From Arthrobacter sp. B2a2-09 (lineage in GTDB: Bacteria; Actinomycetota; Actinomycetes; Actinomycetales; Micrococcaceae), in assembly GCF_027587375.1 (NCBI RefSeq), contig NZ_JAMXIC010000015.1, positions 59,197 through 123,196 of the forward strand: 64,000 bases of DNA. The letters run 5' to 3'. The position numbers and the translations under genes were made by a program. The notes under the pieces were generated by a model. The model made no database searches and was not told the origin of the DNA. It saw nothing but the letters and a program-made list of their open reading frames with translations. Below, piece after piece: positions 8,753-17,104 of the stretch; position 1 is the stretch's first letter, and the number at the start of each line of letters is the position of its first letter.

Positions 8753-10051
8753 CTATTTGCTGTTGAGGATTTCGGTCATTTTGGCGTCGGCCGTCTTGGC
8801 CAGCCCAACGGGATCCTTCAGTGCGCCCATGGCCACGAAGAAGTCGTCAACCACCTTGGCGCTCTCCACCAATGCCCAGTTCTTGGCTGCCGGGGTGCCC
8901 ACGGAATTCCTGACGGCCTCGATGGTGACCTTGGACAATTCGTCCCGCCCGAGGGCCGCTGCGTAGTTCAGGTTTCCGGGGACCCAGCCTCCCTCGGTCG
9001 CGAAGAACTCCTGGAACGGCTTGCTGAAGATGAGTTTGAGTGCTTCCTTGGCGAGCCCCCGTGCCTTGCTGTTGTTCGAGATGGCCACATTGGAGCCGCC
9101 GGCAAAAGGGTTGCCCACGGAGTCACCCTTAGGCGAAGGGAAGTTGAAGTACCCCACCTTGCCGGCGTCCAGGAGTTCCTTCTTGATCTTTTTCAGATGG
9201 AAGTTGAAGCCGAAGAACATTCCCGCCTCGCCCGTGTTGAAGGCGGTGTACGGCTGGGAGCCGATGGTGGAGTCGGTGATGGTTCCGGTGGTGGAGCCCG
9301 TCTTCCACAGTTCCTGGAGCTGGGCGATGGCTTTCTGGCTTTCCGGCGAGGACAAGCTGCCTTCCCATTTCCCGTCCTTCTGCACGGCCAGTCGTCCGCC
9401 ATTGCTGAAGACCCAAGCGAACGCGGATTGTGATGAAATCCCGGGCAGGAACATCCCGGAAAAGTGTGCGTTCTTCTCGGGGTTGCCGGTCTGGATCTTC
9501 GTTGCGACGGCGGTCAGCTCATCAATGGTCTTCGGTATCGCGAGCCCTAGCTGCTGGAACATGTCCTTCCGGTAGAACACGATCCGGCTTCCCGCGTAGA
9601 AGGGTGCGGCGTACATCTTGTTCTCGAAGCTGCCGAGTTCCACGAGCGATTTGGTCAGATTTGCACCGCCGAGCTCTTCCTTCATGCCGCTCAGATCGGC
9701 CAGCGCTCCCACCGCACAGAACGTGGGCGCCTGGGTGTTGCCAAGTTCGATGATGTCCGGCGTCGATTCGGGGCTGGCCAGGGCGGTCTGGAGCTTCGGG
9801 ACGATGCCATCCCACTCCTGCTGCTCGATGGTGAGGGTGGATCCCTGGAACTTGTTTTCGAACTCCTGCTTCAGCCACGCCTGGGCCTTGTCCGACACGG
9901 AGTCCTTCATGAACCAGACCCGCAGCTTTGCCGGAGTGGAGAGGCTGTCCGAAGAAGCGGAGCCCGAGGCCTCACCACATGCAGACAGCAAGGCTGCGGC
10001 ACCCAGGGCTCCGCCCAGACCGAGCAAACCACGTCGACTAAGTTCTTTCAT
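8753..10051 (-). CDS. Sugar-binding lipoprotein of ABC importer
   Basis: A 432-residue family-1 solute-binding protein. The signal peptide carries a twin arginine (ELSRRGLLGLGG) and a lipobox LLSAC with Cys25, so it is probably a Tat-exported lipoprotein on the outer face of the membrane. The body has the usual features: LRVWFMKDS, TPDIIELGNTQAPTFCAVGAL, ALADLS, and a late AWNE-like lobe. The start at 10051 is set by GGAGGA five bases upstream. It is the first gene of a six-gene operon ending with cutC, and its 150-base upstream region holds an inverted repeat suited to the ROK repressor. Confidence 0.92.
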   Translation of the reverse strand: MKELSRRGLLGLGGALGAAALLSACGEASGSASSDSLSTPAKLRVWFMKDSVSDKAQAWLKQEFENKFQGSTLTIEQQEWDGIVPKLQTALASPESTPDIIELGNTQAPTFCAVGALADLSGMKEELGGANLTKSLVELGSFENKMYAAPFYAGSRIVFYRKDMFQQLGLAIPKTIDELTAVATKIQTGNPEKNAHFSGMFLPGISSQSAFAWVFSNGGRLAVQKDGKWEGSLSSPESQKAIAQLQELWKTGSTTGTITDSTIGSQPYTAFNTGEAGMFFGFNFHLKKIKKELLDAGKVGYFNFPSPKGDSVGNPFAGGSNVAISNNSKARGLAKEALKLIFSKPFQEFFATEGGWVPGNLNYAAALGRDELSKVTIEAVRNSVGTPAAKNWALVESAKVVDDFFVAMGALKDPVGLAKTADAKMTEILNSK

Positions 10052-10133
10052 CGCTTCCTCCACTTTGAACTCACAGGGTCAATTGACCATGCAGGAAACG
10101 AAATCACGGAGGATTGATGCTTCGGAAGGGGCT

Positions 10134-10159
10134 CTAACTTAGTTCGGAATCGAAGTTAG
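10134..10159. promoter_or_regulatory. Inverted repeat, candidate ROK repressor operator
   Basis: CTAACTT at 10134-10140 is repeated in inverse as AAGTTAG at 10153-10159, around a 12-base centre that is itself partly symmetrical. It sits about 85-110 bases upstream of the solute-binding protein gene, in the only sizeable gap of the operon. Assignment to the ROK protein encoded downstream is inference. Confidence 0.5.
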
Positions 10160-10202
10160 TTGCGGTTCGATTTTGGCGCCCGGGACGCATGCGGCCCGCC
10201 CC

Positions 10203-11720
10203 TCAGCGCTCGACGCCGGCCGGCTGGTTTGATGCCGGTACCAACCGTGCGGCCAGGTCAGGCGCCGCACTGCCGTCGTCGAACGGGAACATGGGCCGCG
10301 CTATCCTCTGGTGGCCCAGCCGGTGCAGGTCCTGGTCCACGCCACCCGGGGTGAGCGCCAGCATCCAGTCCGCGGCCATGTCGAAGAGCTCTGGCTCGAG
10401 GTAGCCGATCTTGACCACCACAACGTCGGCTGCCCGGGCATCCAAGCCGTTCCGCAGGAAGTCCGATTCCAGGTGATAGGGCTTGCGGCGCCGGGTCACG
10501 ATGACGCGTAGCCCGCCAACACGGATGACGGCCTCGTCAAGGGCCACAGGGTCGCCATGGGCCAGATGCTCCACAATGCCGTCCAGCCGCGCCGGACCGG
10601 ACTGTGTGCCGTCCACGCGAGCGCCTACGTCCACAGAGACGGATCCACCGACACCGGCCCCAATGCAGGCGTCCAAGGCGGCGGCATCCGGGATCGAGGC
10701 ATAGATGGCCTGCAGCGTTCCGGCCGCGACGGGTGGGTGCTCAAGGAGTTTGTGCAGGGTCCAGGTGACGTCTCCGGCTCCTCCGGCCGTGGGGTTGTCC
10801 CCGGAATCGCTGATGAAATACGGGCGCTTCGTGCTTGCCTCCGCTGCCGCGAGGCATTCAGCCAGCGGCGCCGAGGGCGCCACGAAACGGAACTCGTCCC
10901 GCCTGTTCCACATCTCGACGGCGAGCCCGCCCGCATGGCGCGCGACGGCGTCGGCGTCGTCACCGGTGACCATCACCACGGCACGGTTGCGCGGCTCGTC
11001 GGCCCAGGCGTAACCGATCCACAGCGCGGCGTCGAGCACGCCGGGCTGCCCGGCGATCACGGCAACCTCCTCGTACAGCGACTTGGCCGGTTCCAATCGG
11101 GTGCTGGTCTTTTCGCCGGGCAGCAGGATGGGGACCGGAACCCAGGCCTTGAGAGGGCGGCGGGTGGCCTCCGGCAGTGCCAGACGCTCCAGCAGGTTCG
11201 CGGCTGCGCGTTCCTTGGTTTCCAGCCAGTCCTCGTGCGGGGCCATGCGGTAGCAACTGGGGATGTCCAGTTGGTGCGCCAACGTCCAGGAAACGTTGCC
11301 GTGCAGGTCCATGCCGCTGGATACCAGCACGTCCGGGCCGAGCAGACCGCGTAGGGCAAGGAGCAAATCGCCCTCCGGATCATCTGTGCCATCGACGCTC
11401 ATGGCACCGTGGATGTCGAAGTAGAGCCCGTCCACCGGGCCCTCGTCCAAGGCATCCGCCGCAGCGGAAAGAATCGTCCGCTTCATCTCGGCGTAATCCG
11501 CGGAAGGGACGGCCCCGCCCGGGATGGCGCGGAAATGGACAAGCGGCAGCCAGTCCGCCGCCTCGCGCACCGGATGGCCCGGTGCGAAAAAGGGGTACTG
11601 GTCCAGGATCTCCTGGCCATCCCGCCGGACAAAGTCCTGCATGCGGGTCCGGGCAGGGGAATAGGTGCTGGCCTCGAGGGCGATTCCGGTAATGAGGATC
11701 CGGGGCTTCTTTTCCATCAT
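10203..11720 (-). CDS. M81 family metallopeptidase-like protein (MlrC type)
   Basis: About 505 residues matching the MlrC / M81 family. It begins PRILITGIALEASTYSP, and has FDIHGAMSVDGTDDPEGDLL and the metal-site pattern SSGMDLHGNVSW near residues 130-165, followed by the second-half motif DSGDNPTAGGAGD. MlrC was named for a late step in microcystin breakdown, but most homologues are of unknown substrate and often sit beside sugar or amino-acid importers, as here. The start is uncertain: ATG at 11720 or 11717, or 11732, none with a strong Shine-Dalgarno. It lies on the same strand as, and just upstream of, the ROK operon and is divergent from the isomerase gene. Confidence 0.85.
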   Translation of the reverse strand: MMEKKPRILITGIALEASTYSPARTRMQDFVRRDGQEILDQYPFFAPGHPVREAADWLPLVHFRAIPGGAVPSADYAEMKRTILSAAADALDEGPVDGLYFDIHGAMSVDGTDDPEGDLLLALRGLLGPDVLVSSGMDLHGNVSWTLAHQLDIPSCYRMAPHEDWLETKERAAANLLERLALPEATRRPLKAWVPVPILLPGEKTSTRLEPAKSLYEEVAVIAGQPGVLDAALWIGYAWADEPRNRAVVMVTGDDADAVARHAGGLAVEMWNRRDEFRFVAPSAPLAECLAAAEASTKRPYFISDSGDNPTAGGAGDVTWTLHKLLEHPPVAAGTLQAIYASIPDAAALDACIGAGVGGSVSVDVGARVDGTQSGPARLDGIVEHLAHGDPVALDEAVIRVGGLRVIVTRRRKPYHLESDFLRNGLDARAADVVVVKIGYLEPELFDMAADWMLALTPGGVDQDLHRLGHQRIARPMFPFDDGSAAPDLAARLVPASNQPAGVER

Positions 11721-11768
11721 GCCTGCCACCATATTGAGGTTCGCTGCGGGACCGGGGCGCGGCCGCGA

Positions 11769-11793
11769 AAGTTCAATGCCGAATGAAGTTCAA
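11769..11793. repeat. Direct repeat AAGTTCAA, 17-base period
   Basis: AAGTTCAA occurs at 11769-11776 and 11786-11793 in the divergent gap between the M81 gene and the isomerase/epimerase gene. The spacing of about one and a half helical turns and the promoter-proximal position allow a regulator-binding role, but no regulator is assigned. Confidence 0.3.
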
Positions 11794-11873
11794 CCAGCCC
11801 TTTTCGCCCGGAATCCTGCCTAACGTGGGCTCGCAAGTGACGGCAAGCGGAATCCACGGAAGAGGATCGAACA

Positions 11874-12728
11874 ATGCAGATTGGGCTGAGTACGTACAGT
11901 TTGGCGGGAGCCTTGGCCGACGGACGAGTGGGCCTTTTGGAGCTGCCGGGCTGGGCGGCTTCCCATCAGGCCGGCCATCTCGAAGTGGCCGAGGCGGGAC
12001 TGGGCGTGGACCTTTCCGCAGACCAGGCGGCGGCCGAAGGATTGCGCGAGCGTGCCGAGGAGTCCGGGATCGCCCTGGTCAACTATGTGGTGGGTGCGGA
12101 TTTCCTCGGCACCGACCCGGCGGCTGAGATCGCCCGGGTGAAGACGCACTTGGACACGGCCCACCGGATGGGGATCAGCCGCTTCCGCCACGACGTTGTG
12201 CCGTGGGCGTGGCGCCCCACCTCATACGCCGAATATCGCGATGCCCTGGAGAAGGTGGTCCCGGCGTCCCGGGAACTCGCCGACCACGCGGCAACCCTGG
12301 GAATAACCACCAGCGTGGAAAACCACGGCATGGCCTTCAACGCCAGCGAACGGTTGCTGCAGTTGGTGCACGCCGTGGACCGCGAAAATTTCAAGATCAC
12401 CTTGGACATCGGCAACTTCCTGTGCGTCGATGAGCTGCCGGAGTCGGCCGTCGCCAAGCTTCTCCCCTACGCGTCTGTGGTGCATCTGAAGGATTTCTAC
12501 CGCCGGAAGCGAAGCCCCGGTGGCGGCTGGCTGCAAACGCTGGCAGGGGACCATATCCAGGGTTCCGTATTCGGCCTCGGGGACATGGACCTGCCGCGTG
12601 TCCTTCGCCTGATCAAGGACTTCGGCTTCAGTGGACCATGTTCCGTGGAATATGAGGGCCGCGAGGACTGCCTCACGGCTGCGCCCGAATCGCTGCGCAA
12701 TGCCGCCGCACTGTGGGAGGGCTGCTGA
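11874..12728 (+). CDS. Sugar phosphate isomerase/epimerase (xylose-isomerase-like TIM barrel)
   Basis: A 284-residue AP-endonuclease-2-type TIM barrel. Metal and catalytic residues are visible in TTSVENHGM (Glu), ITLDIGNF (Asp), VVHLKDF (His, Asp) and the C-terminal SVEYEGRED (Glu), the ordinary set for isomerases of this superfamily. It starts at ATG 11874 after a GAAGAGG Shine-Dalgarno. It is followed after one base by a Gfo/Idh/MocA dehydrogenase. Such pairs commonly work on the same oxidised or epimerised sugar or inositol intermediate. The substrate is not deducible. Confidence 0.88.
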   Translation: MQIGLSTYSLAGALADGRVGLLELPGWAASHQAGHLEVAEAGLGVDLSADQAAAEGLRERAEESGIALVNYVVGADFLGTDPAAEIARVKTHLDTAHRMGISRFRHDVVPWAWRPTSYAEYRDALEKVVPASRELADHAATLGITTSVENHGMAFNASERLLQLVHAVDRENFKITLDIGNFLCVDELPESAVAKLLPYASVVHLKDFYRRKRSPGGGWLQTLAGDHIQGSVFGLGDMDLPRVLRLIKDFGFSGPCSVEYEGREDCLTAAPESLRNAAALWEGC

Positions 12729-12729
12729 C

Positions 12730-13791
12730 ATGGGGGCGCTGAACGTTGGAGTCATCGGTCTGGGGACCATCTCGGACATGCATTTGGACGCTTACCGTGA
12801 TTCGCCGTCGGCGCACTTGGTGGCTGTCTGCGACATCGACGCTGCGCGGGCCGGGAGCCGGGCCGCGGAATATGGAGCAGTCAAAGTCTTCACGGACTAC
12901 AAGGAGCTCCTGGCCGATCCCGGGATCGACGCCGTCAGCATCTGCACGCGCAATGACACGCACGCCGAAATCGTGATTGCGGCGCTCGAAGCCGGCAAGC
13001 ATGTGCTGATCGAGAAGCCCATGACGGCCTCCGTGGAGGAGGCTTTGGCCGTTGATGCTGCCGCCCGGCGGAGTGCCGCCGTTTTGCAGGTAGCGTATGT
13101 CCGCCGTTTCTCGCCCAACGCCGAGGTACTCAAGCGCTTTATCGACGCCGGTGACCTGGGGCAGATCTACTATGCCAAGGCGACTTGCCTGCGCCGGGTA
13201 GGCAATCCCGGCGGTTGGTTCGCCGACAAAGCGTTGTCAGGCGGAGGGCCGCTCATCGATCTGGGCGTCCATTTCATCGACATTTGCTGGTGGCTCATGG
13301 GTTGTCCCTCCGTGGCCTCGGTCTCCGGAACCGTGTTCCACAAGATCGGTGCACGGAACAATATCTCCAACGTCAGCCGGTACCTATCCGCCGATTTCGA
13401 TCCGGCACGACAACCGGCGGACCCCGTCGAAGACCTTGCCACAGCACTGATCAAGTTCAGCAACGGCGCAGTGATGCATTTCGACACCAGTTACTCGATG
13501 CACGGCGCGGATGAAACCAAGGTCCAAATCTTCGGAGACAAAGGTGGCGCACAGCTGGAGCCGGCTTTGGAAATCTTCACCGAACAGCACGACACGTTGC
13601 TGGATATTTCGCCGGTGCTGGATTCGCCGACTTTTAGCGCTGTGGCCTACCGCAACGAGGTGGAGCAGTTCCTGGCCACGGCTAGGGGCGATGCCGCCGA
13701 GGCCGCTCCGGCCACCCACGGCCTTGAGCTGATCAAGATCATCTCCGCGATCTACGAGTCCAGCAGGACGGGCCGCGAAGTGGTGCTGTAG
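12730..13791 (+). CDS. Gfo/Idh/MocA family oxidoreductase
   Basis: A 353-residue NAD(P)-dependent dehydrogenase. The Rossmann fold begins at once (LNVGVIGLGTISDMHL, a GxGxxx motif) and the conserved EKP motif HVLIEKPMTASVEEAL lies near residue 98. The C-terminal half contains the GGGPLIDLGVHFIDICWWLMG sheet with the conserved aspartate and histidine. The start at 12730 is one base after the stop of the isomerase gene, so the two are co-translated. It converges with the MarR gene four bases past its stop. It probably oxidises a sugar or polyol that the isomerase then processes, or the reverse. Confidence 0.9.
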   Translation: MGALNVGVIGLGTISDMHLDAYRDSPSAHLVAVCDIDAARAGSRAAEYGAVKVFTDYKELLADPGIDAVSICTRNDTHAEIVIAALEAGKHVLIEKPMTASVEEALAVDAAARRSAAVLQVAYVRRFSPNAEVLKRFIDAGDLGQIYYAKATCLRRVGNPGGWFADKALSGGGPLIDLGVHFIDICWWLMGCPSVASVSGTVFHKIGARNNISNVSRYLSADFDPARQPADPVEDLATALIKFSNGAVMHFDTSYSMHGADETKVQIFGDKGGAQLEPALEIFTEQHDTLLDISPVLDSPTFSAVAYRNEVEQFLATARGDAAEAAPATHGLELIKIISAIYESSRTGREVVL

Positions 13792-13795
13792 CCGC

Positions 13796-14305
13796 TCAGG
13801 CCTGACGTCGGCCGTCGCGGCCGGCGCCAGGCCCGCCGTCGCGTCCGACATCGCGGTGGAGGTCCCTGTCCAGCCCGTGGCCGGTGGCGAGCTGCGCGAG
13901 CAACACGTCAAGTTGAGCAATCTGCTCCGTTGTCAGCGGGGCCAGAAGCTCCGCTTCATGTTGTTCGGCAATCCCGCGCAGTTCCTGCAGCACGTGCTTG
14001 CCCGAGTCAGTAAGGTGGAGTTCATAGTTCCGCCGGTCCGTGCTGCTGCGCACCCTCTCCACGAGGCCGCGGTCCTGAAGCGAGTCGATGAGTGAAACCA
14101 CTCGGCTGGGAACGGCACCGAGCCTGTCCGCGAGGGAGCGCTGGCTCAACCCGGGGGCGCGTCCGAGCAGGCGGATGACGCCGGCGTCGCTGGGCGTGAG
14201 GCCGATCTCCCGTGTGCGGTCGGCAAAGCGGGACGACGCCACGGCACCAAGCTGCGACAAGAGAAAAGCGGTCCGTTTCGGCCGGCCCGGTGTGGCTAAC
14301 TCCAT
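13796..14305 (-). CDS. MarR family transcriptional regulator
   Basis: About 169 residues with a MarR winged helix. LTPSDAGVIRLLGRAPGLSQRSLADRLGAVPSRVVSLIDSLQDRGLVERV forms the recognition region, and STDRRNYELHLTDSGKHVL is the beta-wing. The C-terminus has an unusual Arg/Asp/Gly-rich tail (about the last 20 residues), probably disordered. The start may be ATG 14305 or 14320; neither has a clear Shine-Dalgarno. It is divergent from the membrane protein - SDR - SnoaL operon, and a 14-base palindrome in the shared promoter (14347-14360) is its likely operator. Confidence 0.88.
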   Translation of the reverse strand: MELATPGRPKRTAFLLSQLGAVASSRFADRTREIGLTPSDAGVIRLLGRAPGLSQRSLADRLGAVPSRVVSLIDSLQDRGLVERVRSSTDRRNYELHLTDSGKHVLQELRGIAEQHEAELLAPLTTEQIAQLDVLLAQLATGHGLDRDLHRDVGRDGGPGAGRDGRRQA

Positions 14306-14322
14306 GGATCCAGAATACATGC

Positions 14323-14351
14323 TTGACAGAACAATTCTAGAGGTGAACTAT
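14323..14351 (+). promoter_or_regulatory. Promoter of the membrane protein operon
   Basis: A consensus -35 TTGACA at 14323-14328 is followed 17 bases later by AACTAT at 14346-14351, a moderate -10. It points at the gene starting at 14404, and the -10 is covered by the palindrome at 14347-14360, so a repressor there would block initiation. Confidence 0.45.
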
Positions 14352-14360
14352 TTCAATAGT
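14347..14360. promoter_or_regulatory. Palindrome ACTATT-TC-AATAGT, candidate MarR operator
   Basis: Perfect six-base arms flank a two-base centre in the gap between the divergent MarR gene and its neighbour operon. The size and AT content fit MarR-family operators. Binding by the adjacent MarR protein is inferred from position. Confidence 0.5.
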
Positions 14361-14403
14361 GATGCAATTACGAAAGTTCAGCCACTACTAGAAAGGTTCA
14401 GCC

Positions 14404-15183
14404 ATGAGTAGTCGTTCGATTTCCGATGAAGGCCGTCCAGCCCGGTCAGGCGGCCCACACCCCGGAGTTCTTGCCCTCGTCAGCCTGGGCATTTTCCTCG
14501 CCAGCCTCATCACGTCCGCAATCCTGACAGGCGGGAAAACGTTCGTCTCGCCCTTTGCCCCGACGGATCAGGTGGCCGCATTCTTCGAGCAAAACGTCGC
14601 CGCGATGAGGGTCGGCGGCATGCTCCAATTCGGTTCCGCAGTGCCATTGGGTATCTATGCGGCCACCGTCTATGCCCGGCAGCTCCGGCTCGGCGTGCGC
14701 GTTCCCGGACCGGCCATTAGCTTCTTTGGCGGCGTCAGCGCAGCCATCTTCCTGATGTTTTCGGGTTCCGTGACCTGGTTGCTGAGCCGGCCCGAAATCA
14801 CTACGGATGTGACGCTCACCCACGCGCTCGCGTTCCTCGCGTTCATCACGGGAGGGGTCGGCTTCGTCGTCGGAATCGGCCTCCTCATGGCAGGCATGGC
14901 GGTCCCGGCCCTGATCTTGGGCTTCATGCCCCGTTGGCTGGCTTGGACCGGCCTGGTCATTGCCGCACTGTCCGAGTTGAGCTTCCTGTCGATGGCGATC
15001 GAGCCCCTTCAGTTCCTGCTGCCGATCGGGCGCTTCGGTGGCTTGCTCTGGCTGGTTGCTGCTGGCTTCCTGCTCCCGCGCACCCGGGCAGCCGCGAACC
15101 AAGAGCCCCGGGCGCACGCGCCCGGCGGAAGCCAAATGCACGGCACAAGCCAAATGCACGGCCCAAGCCGGACAGCGCCATGA
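14404..15183 (+). CDS. Multi-pass membrane protein, DUF4386-like
   Basis: A 259-residue integral membrane protein with about six or seven hydrophobic segments: LALVSLGIFLASLITSAIL near residues 25-43, then spans around 75-95, 110-130, 140-165, 165-190, 195-215 and 215-235. Its layout resembles the DUF4386 group, which has no known activity. The C-terminal tail contains a small repeat, SQMHGTSQMHGPS. It starts seven bases after GAAAGG. Its stop overlaps the start of the SDR gene by four bases (ATGA), so they are co-translated. It may be a target of the MarR protein. Confidence 0.75.
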   Translation: MSSRSISDEGRPARSGGPHPGVLALVSLGIFLASLITSAILTGGKTFVSPFAPTDQVAAFFEQNVAAMRVGGMLQFGSAVPLGIYAATVYARQLRLGVRVPGPAISFFGGVSAAIFLMFSGSVTWLLSRPEITTDVTLTHALAFLAFITGGVGFVVGIGLLMAGMAVPALILGFMPRWLAWTGLVIAALSELSFLSMAIEPLQFLLPIGRFGGLLWLVAAGFLLPRTRAAANQEPRAHAPGGSQMHGTSQMHGPSRTAP

Positions 15184-15992
15184 CGACGGCGGATCCTACC
15201 CGGCCACTGTCCGGCAGGGTCGCGCTCGTCACGGGAGCGAGCCGCGGAATCGGTGCGGAGATCGCGACTGCGATGGCTGGCGCCGGTGCAGACGTTGTCC
15301 TTGCCGCGCGTGACAGTGCGGGGCTGTCCCAGCAGCTCGCCGCCATTACTTCGGGCGGCGGGAATGCCGTGGCCATGGCCGTGGATGTGGGCAACGAGGA
15401 CTCGGTGAAGTCCCTGATGGCCCAGATCCGGGACCGCTTCGGCCGGCTCGACGCCGCGGTCAACAATGCCGCAGGCGGCGGGCGGGCCCCGGCACCGCTG
15501 GCCGAGTGGGCGAGCGCGGAGTTCGACAGCGCAATCTCGGTCAACCTGCGCGGTGTGTTCCTCTGCCTGAAATACGAAATCGAGCTCATGCTGGCAAGCG
15601 GAAACGGCGGGGCGATCGTCAACATGTCCTCCACCGCGGGCGAACAAGGCGTCGCGGGCATGAGCGGCTACGTGGCGAGCAAGTTCGGCGTAGGCGGCCT
15701 GACACGGGTGGCCGCGCTCGACTACGCCTCCCACGGGATCCGGGTCAACGCGATCGCTCCCGGCCCCATCCTCACCGAGCGACTCGCCGGCGCGGGCCAA
15801 GCCGCCCAAGACCATGTGGCTGCCGCCGTGCCGCTGGGGCGGATCGGTTCCACGGCCGAGGTTGCTGCCGCCGCACTCTGGCTCTGCTCGGGCCAGTCCT
15901 CGTTCGTCACGGGAACCGTACTCGCCGTCGACGGCGGCCGGCTGGCAGGAACGCCTGCGTTCAACACCAGCAGAAAGGGAACCCAGCCGTGA
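15180..15992 (+). CDS. SDR family oxidoreductase
   Basis: A 270-residue classical short-chain dehydrogenase. The cofactor motif TGASRGIG lies near residue 19, followed by NNAAGG, a catalytic Ser in MSST, and the YxxxK pair in GYVASKFGVGG. The C-terminal half has NAIAPGPILTERL and ends with VTGTVLAVDGGRLAG. ATG at 15180 overlaps the previous stop, and its own stop overlaps the GTG of the next gene, so three genes form one coupled operon. The substrate is unknown; the first strand (GRVALVTGASRG) suggests NADP use, which is inference. Confidence 0.9.
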   Translation: MTTADPTRPLSGRVALVTGASRGIGAEIATAMAGAGADVVLAARDSAGLSQQLAAITSGGGNAVAMAVDVGNEDSVKSLMAQIRDRFGRLDAAVNNAAGGGRAPAPLAEWASAEFDSAISVNLRGVFLCLKYEIELMLASGNGGAIVNMSSTAGEQGVAGMSGYVASKFGVGGLTRVAALDYASHGIRVNAIAPGPILTERLAGAGQAAQDHVAAAVPLGRIGSTAEVAAAALWLCSGQSSFVTGTVLAVDGGRLAGTPAFNTSRKGTQP

Positions 15993-16381
15993 ATGACCTC
16001 CATTCCGACATCGAAGAGCTCAGCTTTCTCTGGGCAAGAGCGGAGCGAAACGCTGACGCGGCGGCACTGGACAAGCTACTGGCGGAAGACTTCACCGCCG
16101 TCGGCCCCCGCGGATTCCTACTCGCACGGGCCCAGTGGCTCCAGCGTTATCAGGAAGCGGCCCTCGTCAACGAACAGTTCGAGTGGAGCATCAACACCGT
16201 CCGCACATACGGCGACTCGGCCGTCCTCATCGGGATCCAAAACCAACGGGCCAGCTATCTTGGCCATCCTTCCAATGGCCAGTTCCGCGTTACGCAGATC
16301 ATGATCCGGAAGGACGAGCGGTGGCAGCTCGCAGGCCTGCACTTGTCACCCATGGCACAGCCCGAGCCTCCTGCCGCATAA
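15989..16381 (+). CDS. SnoaL/DUF4440-type NTF2-fold protein
   Basis: A 130-residue nuclear-transport-factor-2 fold protein. Residues 1-60 carry the helical segment ELSFLWARAERNADAAALDKLLAEDFTAVGPRG; residues 75-130 form strands, with RVTQIMIRKDERWQLAGLHLSP at the end, the family's usual closing. The start is GTG at 15989, overlapping the SDR stop by four bases, with AAAGGGA upstream. Such proteins are used as small-molecule-binding or isomerase subunits; here it is the third member of the MarR-controlled operon. Confidence 0.8.
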   Translation: MNDLHSDIEELSFLWARAERNADAAALDKLLAEDFTAVGPRGFLLARAQWLQRYQEAALVNEQFEWSINTVRTYGDSAVLIGIQNQRASYLGHPSNGQFRVTQIMIRKDERWQLAGLHLSPMAQPEPPAA

Positions 16382-16406
16382 GGGCGGCCGGCATCGCGGT
16401 CCCGGC

Positions 16407-17024
16407 CTAGCCCAATCCGCTCCAGATGCGACGCCACCACGGCCGCTTGCTCGCGAGTTCCTGATTCACCGATTCCTGGGCCGCGGTTGCCTCGGCAGCC
16501 GCCGCCCGGCGCTCGTGCCAGCGTTCCAGCTCGACGCCGACGTCGCGGGTCTTCGTGATCACCGGCGGGCCGCCCTGGAGCTGGCGCCGCGCGTCAATGA
16601 CCCGGGCGTTGAAATCCTCCACCAGCTCGCGCACCTGCTTTTCTGAGTACAAAGCGTCAAGCTTCGCATCCAATTCGGCATCCTCGGTGCGGAGCAGAAT
16701 GGCTTTCGGGCCGAGGCCGCTGAGATGCTCGCGCTGGATGAGGCCTTTGACCCACCAATCGGGATCGTAGCGCTCCCCCAGCCCAGGGATCGGCTTGCCC
16801 GCGTACTTCAGGTTGTCGAACTTCCCTTGTGCCATGGCGTCGCGGATCAGGTATTCCACCCGCGCGGCGTCGCCTACCTTCTTGCGCTTTTGCCGCTCTT
16901 TTTCCTCGGCGGCCTCAAGTTCGGCTTCTTCCTCAGCCGTCATGCCCGTTGCGCGGACATTCCGCAGCTCCATGGCTCGCTCCAGCCGGCGCTTGAACAC
17001 ACTGTTTTCACCGTTCACGGTCAA
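16407..17024 (-). CDS. DUF1992 (DnaJ-homologue-like) protein
   Basis: A 205-residue protein whose central segment VEYLIRDAMAQGKFDNLKYAGKPIPGLGERYDPDWWVK (about residues 55-95) is the DUF1992 signature, also found in DNAJC28-type proteins though no J-domain is present here. The N-terminus has a charged coiled-coil-like stretch (EEEAELEAAEEKERQKRKK) and the C-terminus a tryptophan-rich basic end (KRPWWRRIWSGLG) that could contact membrane. Function is unknown. It is transcribed alone, divergent from the small-peptide locus. Confidence 0.85.
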   Translation of the reverse strand: MTVNGENSVFKRRLERAMELRNVRATGMTAEEEAELEAAEEKERQKRKKVGDAARVEYLIRDAMAQGKFDNLKYAGKPIPGLGERYDPDWWVKGLIQREHLSGLGPKAILLRTEDAELDAKLDALYSEKQVRELVEDFNARVIDARRQLQGGPPVITKTRDVGVELERWHERRAAAAEATAAQESVNQELASKRPWWRRIWSGLG

Positions 17025-17104
17025 TCACCGCCTTCGCTTGCGGAAATCCTGGATCTGCTTCAAGTATTCCGCAAACCCCCGGGGCTGAGTATTTCCCCTG
17101 GGCC

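Noticed and set aside
8216..9433. Long plus-strand frame opposite the importer permease and lipoprotein genes
   Set aside because: It is antisense to two certain genes, is rich in the Gly/Glu/His/Arg mix produced by reading high-GC genes backwards, and shows no domain.
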